NCBI RefSeq assembly: GCF_041200145.1
Contig: NZ_CP165734.1
Coordinates: forward strand, 1,488,001-1,552,000
Origin: Bradyrhizobium sp. LLZ17
GTDB lineage: Bacteria; Pseudomonadota; Alphaproteobacteria; Rhizobiales; Xanthobacteraceae
Length of the DNA stretch: 64,000 nt
Direction: 5' to 3'
Part shown: piece after piece, positions 1-7,906 of the stretch
Numbering within the stretch: the first letter of the stretch is position 1
Layout of the letters: each line of letters begins with the position of its first letter
Translations under genes and position numbers: made by a program
The notes under the pieces: model-generated
What the model was told of the DNA's origin: nothing
What the model saw: only the letters and a program-made list of their open reading frames with translations
Database searches by the model: none

Positions 1-2
1 TC

Positions 3-350
3 CTGTATGAAGATGGCGACGGCTACCACTTCATGAACCCCGAGAGCTACGACCAGGTCCAGGTCTCCAAGGACGTCATCGGCGACGCGGCGGCGTATCT
101 TCAGGAGGGCATGACCGTCAAGCTGTCGCTGCACGGCGCCAACCCGGTCTCGATCTCGCTGCCCCAGCGGGTGACGCTGGAAGTGGTCGAAACCGAGCCC
201 GTGACCAAGGGCCAGACCGCCTCCTCCTCCTACAAGCCCGCCGTGCTCTCGAATGGCCTGCGCACCACCGTGCCGCCGCATATCGCGGTCGGTACCCGCA
301 TCGTGGTGATGACCGAAGACGGCTCCTACTCCGAACGCGCCAAGGACTAA
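3..350 (+). CDS. efp: Elongation factor P, C-terminal part (5' end outside window)
   Basis: The reading frame is open from base 3 and begins [19 protein letters not shown], a characteristic EF-P domain II stretch. It runs to TAA at 348-350. EF-P binds ribosomes stalled on polyproline and stimulates peptide-bond formation in the cytoplasm. The visible part holds the second and third OB-type domains, including the C-terminal segment [19 protein letters not shown]. The N-terminal domain with the modifiable lysine lies upstream of the window. The next gene starts 17 bases downstream on the same strand, so they may be co-transcribed. Confidence 0.95.
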   Translation: MYEDGDGYHFMNPESYDQVQVSKDVIGDAAAYLQEGMTVKLSLHGANPVSISLPQRVTLEVVETEPVTKGQTASSSYKPAVLSNGLRTTVPPHIAVGTRIVVMTEDGSYSERAKD

Positions 351-367
351 GCGAGGGATCACAACAG

Positions 368-1990
368 GTGACCGCCGGGGGCGAGACAGTGGGTAGGAAG
401 GCTTTCCGCTTCGTCTCGCAAGCCCTGGCGTCGCTTTCGTTGCTTACCGCCAACCCGCTGGCTGCGGATGAATTGCGCAGCCCCTCACTCACGGCGCTGC
501 GGGTCGATTGGCGCGCAGCGCTCGACCAGCTCCGCACCGAGATCAACAGCCACCCCCAGATCGCGGGCGACTTCGTCTTCGTGCCCCGCCGCACGGTACC
601 GCGCTACGATCCGCGGGCGATGCCGGCGCTGGTGCAGCTCAACGCCGTCTCCTCGCAATTCTTCGCAGGCATCGCGCGAAGCGCTGTCCCGGTGCTGCTG
701 CCGTTCGATGCCGCCGCATATCTGGAAGGCCGGCGCAACGGCACGCCATCGAGCCTGTCGCTGTCGCGCTACGAGGCCGATTTCAACCCCGTCGACATGT
801 TCGACGCCGGACCCGCCGGCTATAGCGCCAGCTTCTCGTTCGAACCTGGTGCCGGCGACGGCATGCCGAGCCGCGTGTTTGCGAAGCCGGTCGAGGTGCA
901 GATCACGGGATCGGCGCTCATCTACGACATCGCCGATCCCTCCGGCGGCAAGGGCGAGCCGGTCAAGCCGCTCGCGGCGGTCTATCCGGACCTGCGCAAG
1001 TTCATTCGCGAAGGCTATGTGCGTTACGCCTTCTCCCGCTTCGGCGTCGCTTATGTCGTATCCATCCAGTGCCTGGACAGCGTCGCAAAACCGCGGCGGC
1101 TCGCCTGCAAGGAAGCCTATCCGGTTGCCGAGCGCTTCCTGAAGGCGCTGCACGTTGCCGGCGGCCAGCGTATGCGCCCGCTGGCGGATGTTGCCTCCGA
1201 CGTCCTCGATCGTCCTATCGCGCGCTCGGCGGATTTCAGCTACCGGCCGAGCGGCGACATCATCCCGAACACCGGCTATCGCAAGCAGGGCGGCCATCCC
1301 GACGTGATAGCCTATGCCCAGATCCGTTTTCCGCTGGAAAAGGCGCCTGCCTTCGTGCGCTCGCAATCCTACGCCAAGCGTGACAAGAACGACGGCCCGA
1401 CCGCGTATCCCTGGCGCGACAATTTCTGCGAGTCCCGCAGCTTTGAAGTCTGGCAATGCGGCGGCGGTTACGGCCATCAGGGCGAAGACATCCGTGCCGC
1501 CGATTGTCCGCCGCCAAGCGACGGCCAAGCCCCCTGCGATCCCAGGCAGCGCGGCGTGGTTGCGGTGCGCGACGCAATCGTGATCCGCGGCTCCAAGGAC
1601 CAGGCCGCCACACTCGAGATCAACAGCCGCACCGAGCACATCCGCTTCCGCTACATGCACATGAACCCGCAGACCATGAACGCCGACGGCCTGCTCAACG
1701 GCCGCATGGTCGTTGAGGGCGAAAAGATCGGCGTTGTCTCGAACTATCTCGACCATCCCGCCGGCACCTCCATGCACCTGCATTTCGACGTCCAGGTGTT
1801 CACCCGCGACGGCTGGATCTGGGTCAGCCCCTACGCCACCCTGGTCTCGGCCTACGAGCGTTTGATCCGCGCCCGCGGCCGCGAGATCGGCCCGGAGATC
1901 GCGGTCACCGCGCAGCCCGTCGCGCATGCGCTGCCCGAGGACGTGGTCAAGCCCGACCAGCGCGAGGGATCGAGCGGCGAGGAGAATTGA
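368..1990 (+). CDS. Secreted M23-family (LytM/peptidoglycan endopeptidase-like) protein
   Basis: A 540-residue protein with a GTG start 17 bases after efp and a GAGGGA ribosome-binding sequence upstream. Residues about 12-35 form a signal-peptide-like stretch ending near NPLAADE. The last third carries the LytM/M23 zinc-site pattern: HQGED near residue 372 (H..D) and HLHFDV near residue 470 (HxH), with RYMHMN between them. M23 enzymes cut peptide cross-links in peptidoglycan in the periplasm. The N-terminal 350 residues match no domain I recognise, and several cysteines suggest disulfides outside the cytoplasm. All metal ligands appear present, so catalysis is plausible, but a regulatory (non-cleaving) LytM role cannot be excluded. 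Confidence 0.8.
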   Translation: MTAGGETVGRKAFRFVSQALASLSLLTANPLAADELRSPSLTALRVDWRAALDQLRTEINSHPQIAGDFVFVPRRTVPRYDPRAMPALVQLNAVSSQFFAGIARSAVPVLLPFDAAAYLEGRRNGTPSSLSLSRYEADFNPVDMFDAGPAGYSASFSFEPGAGDGMPSRVFAKPVEVQITGSALIYDIADPSGGKGEPVKPLAAVYPDLRKFIREGYVRYAFSRFGVAYVVSIQCLDSVAKPRRLACKEAYPVAERFLKALHVAGGQRMRPLADVASDVLDRPIARSADFSYRPSGDIIPNTGYRKQGGHPDVIAYAQIRFPLEKAPAFVRSQSYAKRDKNDGPTAYPWRDNFCESRSFEVWQCGGGYGHQGEDIRAADCPPPSDGQAPCDPRQRGVVAVRDAIVIRGSKDQAATLEINSRTEHIRFRYMHMNPQTMNADGLLNGRMVVEGEKIGVVSNYLDHPAGTSMHLHFDVQVFTRDGWIWVSPYATLVSAYERLIRARGREIGPEIAVTAQPVAHALPEDVVKPDQREGSSGEEN

Positions 1991-2148
1991 GGCGCCGCTC
2001 GCGCCGCCAGCAGCCTCGCCGACGTCTTTGATGACGCCAATCCCGGCAGCAAGGCGGGACCGTATTTCGGCCGCGCCCGCATCACGCAACCTTCTCTGGC
2101 CTCAGAATTGCTTGGCTCCCGCCAGGCAATCAGGATGAAGGGAAGCAT

Positions 2149-3057
2149 ATGCGTTGTCTCACCACGGTGGCCATTTTGGCCGTCGCGCTCGCCACGCCGA
2201 TTCATGCACAGGAATTGAGCGGCACGCTGAAGAAGATCAAGGAGACCGGCGCGATCACGCTCGGGATCCGCGACAGTGCCGTGCCCTTCAGCTACATCGA
2301 CGACAAGCAGAAGATCGTCGGCTACGCCGTCGACATCTGCATGAAGATCGTTGACGAGATCAAGGCCGAGCTCAAGCTCGACAAGCTCGAGGTCAACCAG
2401 AACATCGTCACGTCCTCCACCCGTATTCCGCTGATGGCGAACGGCACCGTCGATCTCGAATGCGGCTCGACGACCAACAACGCCGACCGCCAGAAGCAGG
2501 TGTGGTTCACCAACACGCATTTCCTGACGGCAAGCCGCTTCGTCTCCAAGAAGGCGCTGAAGCTCGATCAGATTGACGACCTCAAGGGCAAGGCTGTCGT
2601 CTCGGTCTCCGGCACGACCAACATCACTCAGCTCAACAAGGCCAATGCGGCCCGCTCGCTCGGCATCACCGTGATGAACGCCAAGGACGTGCCGGAAGCA
2701 TTCCTGATGGTGGAGACCGACCGCGCTGCGGCATTCGTCATGGACGACATCCAGCTTGCGGCGATGATCGCCTCGTCGAAGGACCCGTCACTGTACGCGA
2801 TCAGCACGGGCGCATTTTCCGATCCGGAGCCCTATGGCATCATGCTGCGCAAGGACGATGTACCGTTCAAAACCGTCGTCGATCGGGCAACCGCCAAGCT
2901 CTACAAGAGCCCCGAAATCGAGACGATCTACAACAAATGGTTCATGGAGCCGGTGCCGCCGCGCGGCCTGAACTTCCACGTGCCGATGCCAGCCTCGCTC
3001 AAGAAGTCATTCGAGCACCCGTCCGACAATCCCGATCCCGGATCTTACGCGGGATGA
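2149..3057 (+). CDS. Amino-acid ABC transporter periplasmic binding protein (glutamate/aspartate type)
   Basis: A 302-residue family 3 solute-binding protein. The start ATG follows AAGGGAAG at good spacing. Residues 1-20 are a cleavable signal peptide ending IHAQE. The mature start ELSGTLKKIKETGAITLG and the segment GIRDSAVPFSYIDDKQKIVG are typical of GltI/BztA-like proteins, as is ECGSTTNNADRQKQV. It would capture an acidic or polar amino acid in the periplasm. No permease or ATPase genes are adjacent, so it is an orphan binding protein that may share a membrane complex encoded elsewhere. Ligand identity cannot be read from sequence alone. Confidence 0.88.
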   Translation: MRCLTTVAILAVALATPIHAQELSGTLKKIKETGAITLGIRDSAVPFSYIDDKQKIVGYAVDICMKIVDEIKAELKLDKLEVNQNIVTSSTRIPLMANGTVDLECGSTTNNADRQKQVWFTNTHFLTASRFVSKKALKLDQIDDLKGKAVVSVSGTTNITQLNKANAARSLGITVMNAKDVPEAFLMVETDRAAAFVMDDIQLAAMIASSKDPSLYAISTGAFSDPEPYGIMLRKDDVPFKTVVDRATAKLYKSPEIETIYNKWFMEPVPPRGLNFHVPMPASLKKSFEHPSDNPDPGSYAG

Positions 3058-3094
3058 CGACAACCTGAAATGTGGAGCCCGGATCGAGCGAAGC

Positions 3095-3598
3095 TCACTC
3101 CAGATACGTCGTGAGCTGCGCACCCTCGTCGGCCACGAACACGGCAATCAGTTCGGCCGGCTCGGTGGTGCTCGCATTGGCGGAGACCAGATGCGTTGCG
3201 CCCGGCGGTTCGAAGAAGGATTGGCCGACCCCAAACGTCTCGATCGGGCCGCCGCCGAGCTGTGAGCGAATCTCACCCTTGGTGATGTAGGCCGTCACCG
3301 ACCCCGCGTGACGATGCGGCCTTGAAAACCCGCCGGGGCCATAGAACACGCGCACGATGGTGACGCGCTTGCCGGGCACGTTGGGCAGCGCGTAGGAGCC
3401 GATCGGCTCCACCCTGTCGAGCGGCGAACTCTCGGCGGCGGTCGCGCAGAGCGGCGCGAGCACCCCGGAGACCGTATCCATCGTCGCCGGGAGAGTCTTG
3501 CCGATCGCCAGCGCGCCAGCGAGTCCGCCGATGACGGCGAACCCTACCGAGCGCGAACGCGATCGCCACGGCGCAGCCGTCAGATTCATTGCGGTCAT
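3095..3598 (-). CDS. Membrane-anchored cupin-domain protein
   Basis: A 167-residue protein. I choose the ATG at 3598 because GGGAGG lies five bases upstream; a longer in-frame start at 3619 has no such site. Residues about 18-37 form a hydrophobic segment (signal anchor or signal peptide). The rest is a single cupin barrel with PHRHAGS and the second-motif histidine in PPGATHL, which would bind a metal. It starts 21 bases after the AhpD-like gene and is probably co-transcribed with it under the divergent MarR regulator. Cupins of this kind bind or oxidise small molecules; the substrate is unknown. Confidence 0.75.
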   Translation of the reverse strand: MTAMNLTAAPWRSRSRSVGFAVIGGLAGALAIGKTLPATMDTVSGVLAPLCATAAESSPLDRVEPIGSYALPNVPGKRVTIVRVFYGPGGFSRPHRHAGSVTAYITKGEIRSQLGGGPIETFGVGQSFFEPPGATHLVSANASTTEPAELIAVFVADEGAQLTTYLE

Positions 3599-3619
3599 GT
3601 TGACCTCCCTTTGTCGCAA

Positions 3620-4099
3620 TCAGGACGCCGCGGGATTGGCCGCGGCGGGTCGCTTCGGCGGCGTCCAGCGATACGCCGCGCCAAATCGGTTCCAGACGTT
3701 GATCGAGGCGATCGCCGAGGTCAGATAGGTCAGCTCGGTCTCGGAGAATTCGCGCTGCACCTCGGCATAGATCTCATCACCGAAGCCATCCGGCAACAGG
3801 GTCAGGGCTTCGGTCCAGGCCAGTGCCGCGCGCTCGCGCGCCGAGAAGATCGGTGCCTCGCGCCAGACCGCGACCAGATGGAGTTTGTCGACGGGCACGC
3901 CGAGCCGTTCGGAGAGCAGAACGTGATGCTGGACGCAAAAGGCGCAGCCGTTGATCTGCGAGGCGCGCAACTTGACCAGCTCGAGAAGCTGCTTGTCCAG
4001 GCCGGCCTTGGCCGCAACCTGGCCCAGCGCGAGCACCAGCTCATACGCATCGGGCGCAATCCTCTTGAAATCCTCGTATTCGCTGCGGGCGTGTGACAT
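3620..4099 (-). CDS. Carboxymuconolactone decarboxylase/AhpD-family protein
   Basis: A 159-residue protein of the AhpD-like fold. The redox motif CAFCVQHH (CxxCxxxH) near residue 53 is the signature of alkylhydroperoxidase-type members, which reduce peroxides or transfer reducing equivalents through the cysteine pair. GAGGTGA precedes the ATG. It is the first gene of a two-gene unit with the cupin protein, and its promoter region is shared with a divergent MarR regulator carrying two inverted repeats. This arrangement is typical of oxidant- or electrophile-inducible pairs. The true electron partner and substrate are not visible. Confidence 0.85.
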   Translation of the reverse strand: MSHARSEYEDFKRIAPDAYELVLALGQVAAKAGLDKQLLELVKLRASQINGCAFCVQHHVLLSERLGVPVDKLHLVAVWREAPIFSARERAALAWTEALTLLPDGFGDEIYAEVQREFSETELTYLTSAIASINVWNRFGAAYRWTPPKRPAAANPAAS

Positions 4100-4120
4100 C
4101 GCCGTTCACCTCGTGTTATT

Positions 4121-4152
4121 GTAAGGCTGCTTACATATTATAAGAGCTCTTA
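4121..4152. promoter_or_regulatory. Two MarR-type inverted repeats in a divergent promoter
   Basis: GTAAGGCTGCTTAC (4121-4134) and TAAGAGCTCTTA (4141-4152; with its trailing C it ends CTTAC) are two copies of a TAAG-N4-6-CTTA dyad about 19 bases apart. They lie between the AhpD-like gene and the marR start; the second touches the marR ATG. Such placement fits autoregulation and control of the divergent pair. The motif is seen directly; the binding protein is inferred from position. Confidence 0.6.
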
Positions 4153-4153
4153 C

Positions 4154-4681
4154 ATGGCGCGCAAGCCGGCCGGCATCACGAAATCGCAACTGCGACACAA
4201 GGCGCCCGTGGCCGCCGCGTCGGTGCAAGTGCCGGCTCCCGGCGAAGGCAAGCGTGGCGAGCAGGGCTATCTCGGCTATCTCCTGCGTCAGGCGCACGCC
4301 GCGGTGCGGCTCAAGATGGAACGAACGTTGGCCGATCTTGGCGTGACGTCGCCGCAATTCGCCGTGCTGACCATGCTGAACGCCTATCCGGGCCTGTCCG
4401 GTGCCGACGTCGCCCGCCTCACCTTCCTGACGCCGCAGACCGTCGGGGTCATCATTCGTAATCTCGAACGCGACGGCGCCATCGAGATGACGCCGCATCC
4501 CGTCCACGGCCGCATCCAGCAATGGACGCTGACGCCGCGCGGAGCAACGCTGCTGAAAGCCTGCCGGGAGCGTGTCATCGCGCTGGAAAAGCGCCTCGTG
4601 GCCGGGCTCGACAGCAAGGCCGAGGCCGCAATCCGGCGCTGGCTCGCCGACGTCGCGATCGAGTTGCAGGACGAGGCTTAG
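4154..4681 (+). CDS. MarR-family transcriptional regulator
   Basis: A 175-residue winged-helix regulator. Residues from about 38 give the MarR fold: the dimerisation helix (YLLRQAHAAVRLKMERTL), the helix-turn-helix (GLSGADVARLTFLTPQTV) and the wing with the HPVHGRIQQWTLT segment. The ATG directly abuts a palindrome and has no visible ribosome-binding site, so the message may be leaderless or the first 30 residues may be over-called. It faces the AhpD/cupin pair across two inverted repeats and probably represses both directions until a ligand or oxidant releases it. No regulatory cysteine lies in the DNA-binding region; one Cys is near residue 136. Confidence 0.87.
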   Translation: MARKPAGITKSQLRHKAPVAAASVQVPAPGEGKRGEQGYLGYLLRQAHAAVRLKMERTLADLGVTSPQFAVLTMLNAYPGLSGADVARLTFLTPQTVGVIIRNLERDGAIEMTPHPVHGRIQQWTLTPRGATLLKACRERVIALEKRLVAGLDSKAEAAIRRWLADVAIELQDEA

Positions 4682-4851
4682 TCGCCTCCTCCGTCACCCG
4701 CATCGCCCTCCGAAAAGTCTCCCCAGCCGGCGTCGCCGCCGCCTTGAATGCCGCGGCCGAAATTCTCCGCAATGATCATCAGGATCACAACGAGTAAGCC
4801 TGCGCCGAAGGGCCAGGGATTGGCACGAATGAGGTCGAGCAGCTCCCGCAT
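4678..4851 (-). CDS. Small single-pass membrane protein (57 aa)
   Basis: A short reading frame: MRELLDLIRANPWPFGAG, a hydrophobic helix of about 15 residues (LLVVILMII), then an acidic glycine-rich tail ending GDAGDGGGD. Coding quality is suggested by the clear amphipathic-TM-acidic pattern and by third-position GC typical of its neighbours. It ends against the stop codon of the MarR gene (convergent, overlapping by four bases). No strong ribosome-binding site precedes the ATG, which keeps confidence moderate. Function is unknown. Confidence 0.45.
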   Translation of the reverse strand: MRELLDLIRANPWPFGAGLLVVILMIIAENFGRGIQGGGDAGWGDFSEGDAGDGGGD

Positions 4852-4934
4852 GCGGGCATCTTGCGCAGACGAACGCGAACGGACCGTAAAGTAGCGGGCT
4901 GAAAGTTTGCGGCTTGCGAACTTGCGGAAGGAGA

Positions 4935-5186
4935 CTACCCGCCGCTTAATTCATGCTTAACCTCGCCCTGCGGCCAGGTCTCGTCAGCCCCGATCACGCG
5001 CACACGGCTTTGATCGGTGGCATTCACCAGCACGTGCGAACTCACCTGGTCGCCGCTCGGCTCCAGGTGAAAATCAGTTTCAGGATTCCAGCTCAGCGTG
5101 GTCGCGAGATCCCCGGGAAATATCTGCCACCGGGATCCGTCGTCCAGCTCGACGATGTGGCTTTCGGCATGTGCGCGTATCTTCAT
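4935..5186 (-). CDS. Conserved-looking hypothetical protein (83 aa)
   Basis: An 83-residue soluble protein beginning MKIRAHAESHIVELDDG, with GGGGTGG placed just before the ATG. The pattern of short beta-prone segments (HIVELDDGSRWQIF, SSHVLVN, SRVRVIG) suggests a small all-beta fold. No signal peptide or membrane segment is visible and I do not recognise the family. It lies between two other small genes on the same strand, without overlap, and may have its own promoter. Confidence 0.6.
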   Translation of the reverse strand: MKIRAHAESHIVELDDGSRWQIFPGDLATTLSWNPETDFHLEPSGDQVSSHVLVNATDQSRVRVIGADETWPQGEVKHELSGG

Positions 5187-5246
5187 TCCACCCCAAAGTC
5201 TTCCTGAAAAAGTGGGCCCCGACGCTTGAACCGGGGCCCTGCTTCG

Positions 5247-5501
5247 TCAATCGTTGTCGTGATGGATCACGGTCTTGCTGCGGTTGCCGAATTCATCTTG
5301 CTTCTTGATCACCGTGGTACGGTCGGTGGGTGCACGTTCCTTGACGATCGTGGTGCGATCACGATCGCGATCACGATATTCGGGGGCCTGACCGACCGTC
5401 ACGCCGGCGCCAACCGGGCCGACATGAACGCCGACTTCATCCGCGAATGCAGGAGCCGCGATCGCCGTAACCATGGCAGCGGCAAAAAGATACTTCCTCA
5501 T
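5247..5501 (-). CDS. Small secreted/periplasmic protein with charged repeats
   Basis: An 84-residue protein; the ATG at 5501 is chosen because AGGAG lies a few bases upstream and a signal peptide follows at once (MRKYLFAAAMVTAIAAPAFA, cleavage before DEVG). The mature part has a glycine/valine stretch, then RDRDRDRTTIVKER and histidine/asparagine-rich ends. Small exported proteins like this are common in Bradyrhizobium and related genera, without a known role. It is convergent with nothing and divergent from the transglycosylase gene. Confidence 0.7.
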   Translation of the reverse strand: MRKYLFAAAMVTAIAAPAFADEVGVHVGPVGAGVTVGQAPEYRDRDRDRTTIVKERAPTDRTTVIKKQDEFGNRSKTVIHHDND

Positions 5502-5636
5502 TTCATGCTCCTCTCGGGTGGTGGGGAGGGAATGCGGGACTGCGACATTTTGTTCCGGGGAACGCCGGCGCGATGGCCTGTTCTTCATGTTCCTGGAACC
5601 GCTCACAGCGGCCATGTTTCCCGCTACAATGCGCGC

Positions 5637-6866
5637 ATGAAACAAGCTGATTCTTTACTCAATCATACCCGCCGTTCCCTGCTCAAATCCACGCTCGGCG
5701 CAGCTACCCTGCTCGCGTTCCCGACGCGCGTTCTTGCTTCGCCGCCCGGCTTCGATGAATGGCGCGAAGCTTTTCGCGCGCGTGCGATGGCCAAGGGCAT
5801 TTCGGCTGCGACCTGGCAGCGCGCGATGGCGCGGGTCGAGCCCGACATGAGCGTGTTCAAGCAAATGCGCAACCAGCCGGAATTTCACGAGCAGGTCTGG
5901 CAATACATCAACCGCCGCGTCTCCGACTGGCGCATCATCAACGGCAAGATCGCGCTGAAGAACAACGAGGCGCTGTTCGCGCGCATCGAGCGCGATTTCG
6001 GCGTCGAGCGCGGCACACTGCTGGCGCTGTGGGGCGTCGAGTCGGCCTACGGCGATCCGCTCGTGCAGCAGAACCACATGACGCCGGTGTTTCCCTCGCT
6101 GGCCGCACTCGCCTGGAACGAGCCGCGTCGCAAGGCCTATTGGGAAACCGAGCTGATCAACGCGCTGCGCATCGTCGACAAAGGTTGGAGCACGCCGGAG
6201 GAGATGCGGGGGTCCTGGGCCGGCGCGATGGGACATTCGCAATGGATGCCGGAAGTCTGGCTCAATGTCGGCATCGACTATGACGGCGACGGCAAGGTCT
6301 CGCCATTCGGCAAGCCCGACGACGCGCTGGGCTCGACGGCGAAATACCTCGTCAATCGCGGCAAGTGGCGCCGCGGCGAGCATTGGGGCTACGAGGTGCG
6401 CGCGTCCGGCGACATCAGCGGCAGCCGCACTTACGCTGCATGGGCATCGGCCGGCGTCACGCGCGCGGACGGGCAGCCGTTTCCGCAACCAAGCGCATCT
6501 GCGCAGATGTGGACGCCGGTTGCGGGCGGGCCGACGTTCCTGCTTGGACCGAATTTCAATGCAGTGAAAAGCTACAATCCCTCGATGAACTATGCGCTGG
6601 CGATCTGCCATCTCGGCGACCGCTGTCTGGGCGCGCCGCCCTTCATCCAGCCCTTCCCCGGCTCCGAGCGCGCACTCACGCTCGCCGAAGTACAGGAGAT
6701 GCAGACGCGATTGACGAAGGCGGGCTTCGACACCGGCGGCACCGACGGCCGCGTCGGCAACGACACGATGAAGGCGATCAAGGATTTTCAGCAGAAGGCC
6801 GGCATCTTGCCGGCCGACGGCTATGGCGGGCTGAAGGTCCTGGCCAAGCTGCGGCAGGGTGGATAG
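5637..6866 (+). CDS. Lytic murein transglycosylase, MltB type, with peptidoglycan-binding domain
   Basis: A 409-residue protein cleaving the glycan chain of peptidoglycan to 1,6-anhydro-muropeptides in the periplasm. The N-terminus has twin arginines (TRRSLLKSTLGAA) followed by a hydrophobic stretch ending VLASPP, a possible Tat or Sec signal. Residues about 40-330 are the SLT_2/MltB domain; the catalytic glutamate is in LWGVESAYGDP. Residues about 345-405 form a PG_binding_1 domain (LTLAEVQEMQTRL, GNDTMKAIKDFQ). I chose the ATG at 5637 because longer in-frame starts add a segment that runs over the divergent small gene. Its products are substrates for recycling by AnmK, whose gene is also in this window. 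Confidence 0.9.
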   Translation: MKQADSLLNHTRRSLLKSTLGAATLLAFPTRVLASPPGFDEWREAFRARAMAKGISAATWQRAMARVEPDMSVFKQMRNQPEFHEQVWQYINRRVSDWRIINGKIALKNNEALFARIERDFGVERGTLLALWGVESAYGDPLVQQNHMTPVFPSLAALAWNEPRRKAYWETELINALRIVDKGWSTPEEMRGSWAGAMGHSQWMPEVWLNVGIDYDGDGKVSPFGKPDDALGSTAKYLVNRGKWRRGEHWGYEVRASGDISGSRTYAAWASAGVTRADGQPFPQPSASAQMWTPVAGGPTFLLGPNFNAVKSYNPSMNYALAICHLGDRCLGAPPFIQPFPGSERALTLAEVQEMQTRLTKAGFDTGGTDGRVGNDTMKAIKDFQQKAGILPADGYGGLKVLAKLRQGG

Positions 6867-6875
6867 CAGCTCCCG

Positions 6876-6977
6876 TCATTCCGGGGCGCGCCACTTGGCG
6901 CGAGCCCGGAATCCATTTTTCCGCCTCACCTGCTGCACGATGGATTCCGGGCTCGCGCTTCGCGCGCCCCGGAATGA
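6876..6977. repeat. Palindromic intergenic repeat (REP-like)
   Basis: Near-perfect inverted arms of about 40 bases: TCATTCCGGGGCGCG..CGAGCCCGGAATCCAT on the left and ATGGATTCCGGGCTCG..CGCGCCCCGGAATGA on the right, around a short spacer. It lies between the convergent ends of the transglycosylase gene and the broken aldolase and could form a long hairpin in either transcript. Confidence 0.85.
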
Positions 6978-7002
6978 TGCCGTTGGCGACGCGCACTCCG
7001 CC

Positions 7003-7794
7003 TCAGTGCCGGTACTGCGGCTCCTCGGCATCGAGCTGGCGCCGGATCGCCGCGAGATGCAGCCGCGCGGATCGGAATCGCCTTCACGCATCTGCTTGTA
7101 GGTGGCGGTCGCGATAGCGGGATCGACCGGCAAGACCTTGCGGCCCGTCGACATCGCCAGCACCTGCACTTCGGCCGCGCGCTCGAGGTAGTAGAGATCG
7201 TCCCAGGCGTCCGCGATGGTCGGCGCAAGCACCATCACGCCGTGATGTTTCATGAAGACGATGTCGGCGTCACCGACGGCGGAAGCGATGCGCGCGCCTT
7301 CGCGGTTGTCGAGCGCGAGGCCGTTGTAGTCGCGATCGACCGCCGTGCGCCCGTAGAATTTGAGCGCGGTCTGGCCCGCCCAGATCAGGAGGATCGCCCT
7401 CCGTCATCGACAGTGCCGTCGCATAGGGCATGTGGGTATGGAAAGCGACCTTGGCGCGTGGCAAGCGCCTGTGCATCTCGGCGTGGATGTAGAAGGCGGT
7501 CGCCTCGGGCTCTCCTTCGCCGTCAAGCACATGGCCGTCGAAGTCGCAGATCAGGAGTTTAGACGCAGACAGCTCGCGAAAAGCGTAGCCATAGGGATTG
7601 ACCAAAAAGAGATCGTCATGGCCGGGCACCACGGCCGAGAAGTGGTTGCAGATGCCCTCCTCAAAACCGTTGCGCGCCGCCATGCGGAAGCAGGCAGCGA
7701 GATCCTCGCGCGCGCTGCGGATCGCATCGCTGGCGAGGTCCGGTCGGTTTGAGCGAATGGGTGCTGGGGAGGAGGCGTGAAGGCCGTGCGCCAT
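7003..7794 (-). pseudogene. Class II aldolase/adducin-family protein, two frameshifts
   Basis: The first part (start ATG 7794) encodes a class II aldolase domain with ICNHFSAVVPG, VNPYGYAFREL and the metal ligands of AFHTHMPYA. After SMTEGDP the frame breaks near 7388-7392 by one extra base; the next frame continues LIWAGQTALKFYG to MKHHGVMVLAPTIADAWDD and ATYKQMREGD. A second break near 7064-7078 (one base lost) restores ARLHLAAIRRQLDAEEPQYRH and the stop at 7003. The two indels cancel, giving 264 codons in total, which favours recent or artefactual changes over old decay. Intact members are metal-dependent aldolases or decarboxylases of small sugars or keto acids. Confidence 0.8.
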
Positions 7795-7906
7795 GGCGAA
7801 GGATAACCTCGTTCAGTCGTAAGCTGCCGGCCTTGTACAAGGCCGACACCTGCGCGTCAGCCCCTGCGGACGCCACCCTGCCCTTCGCACCTTGCGCGGC
7901 GGCTTG

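Noticed and set aside
485..2089. Long open frame of 534 codons on the minus strand opposite the M23 gene
   Set aside because: It is a GC-rich shadow frame: composition (Arg/Ala/Gly runs), no domain, no ribosome-binding site, and a well-supported gene on the other strand.
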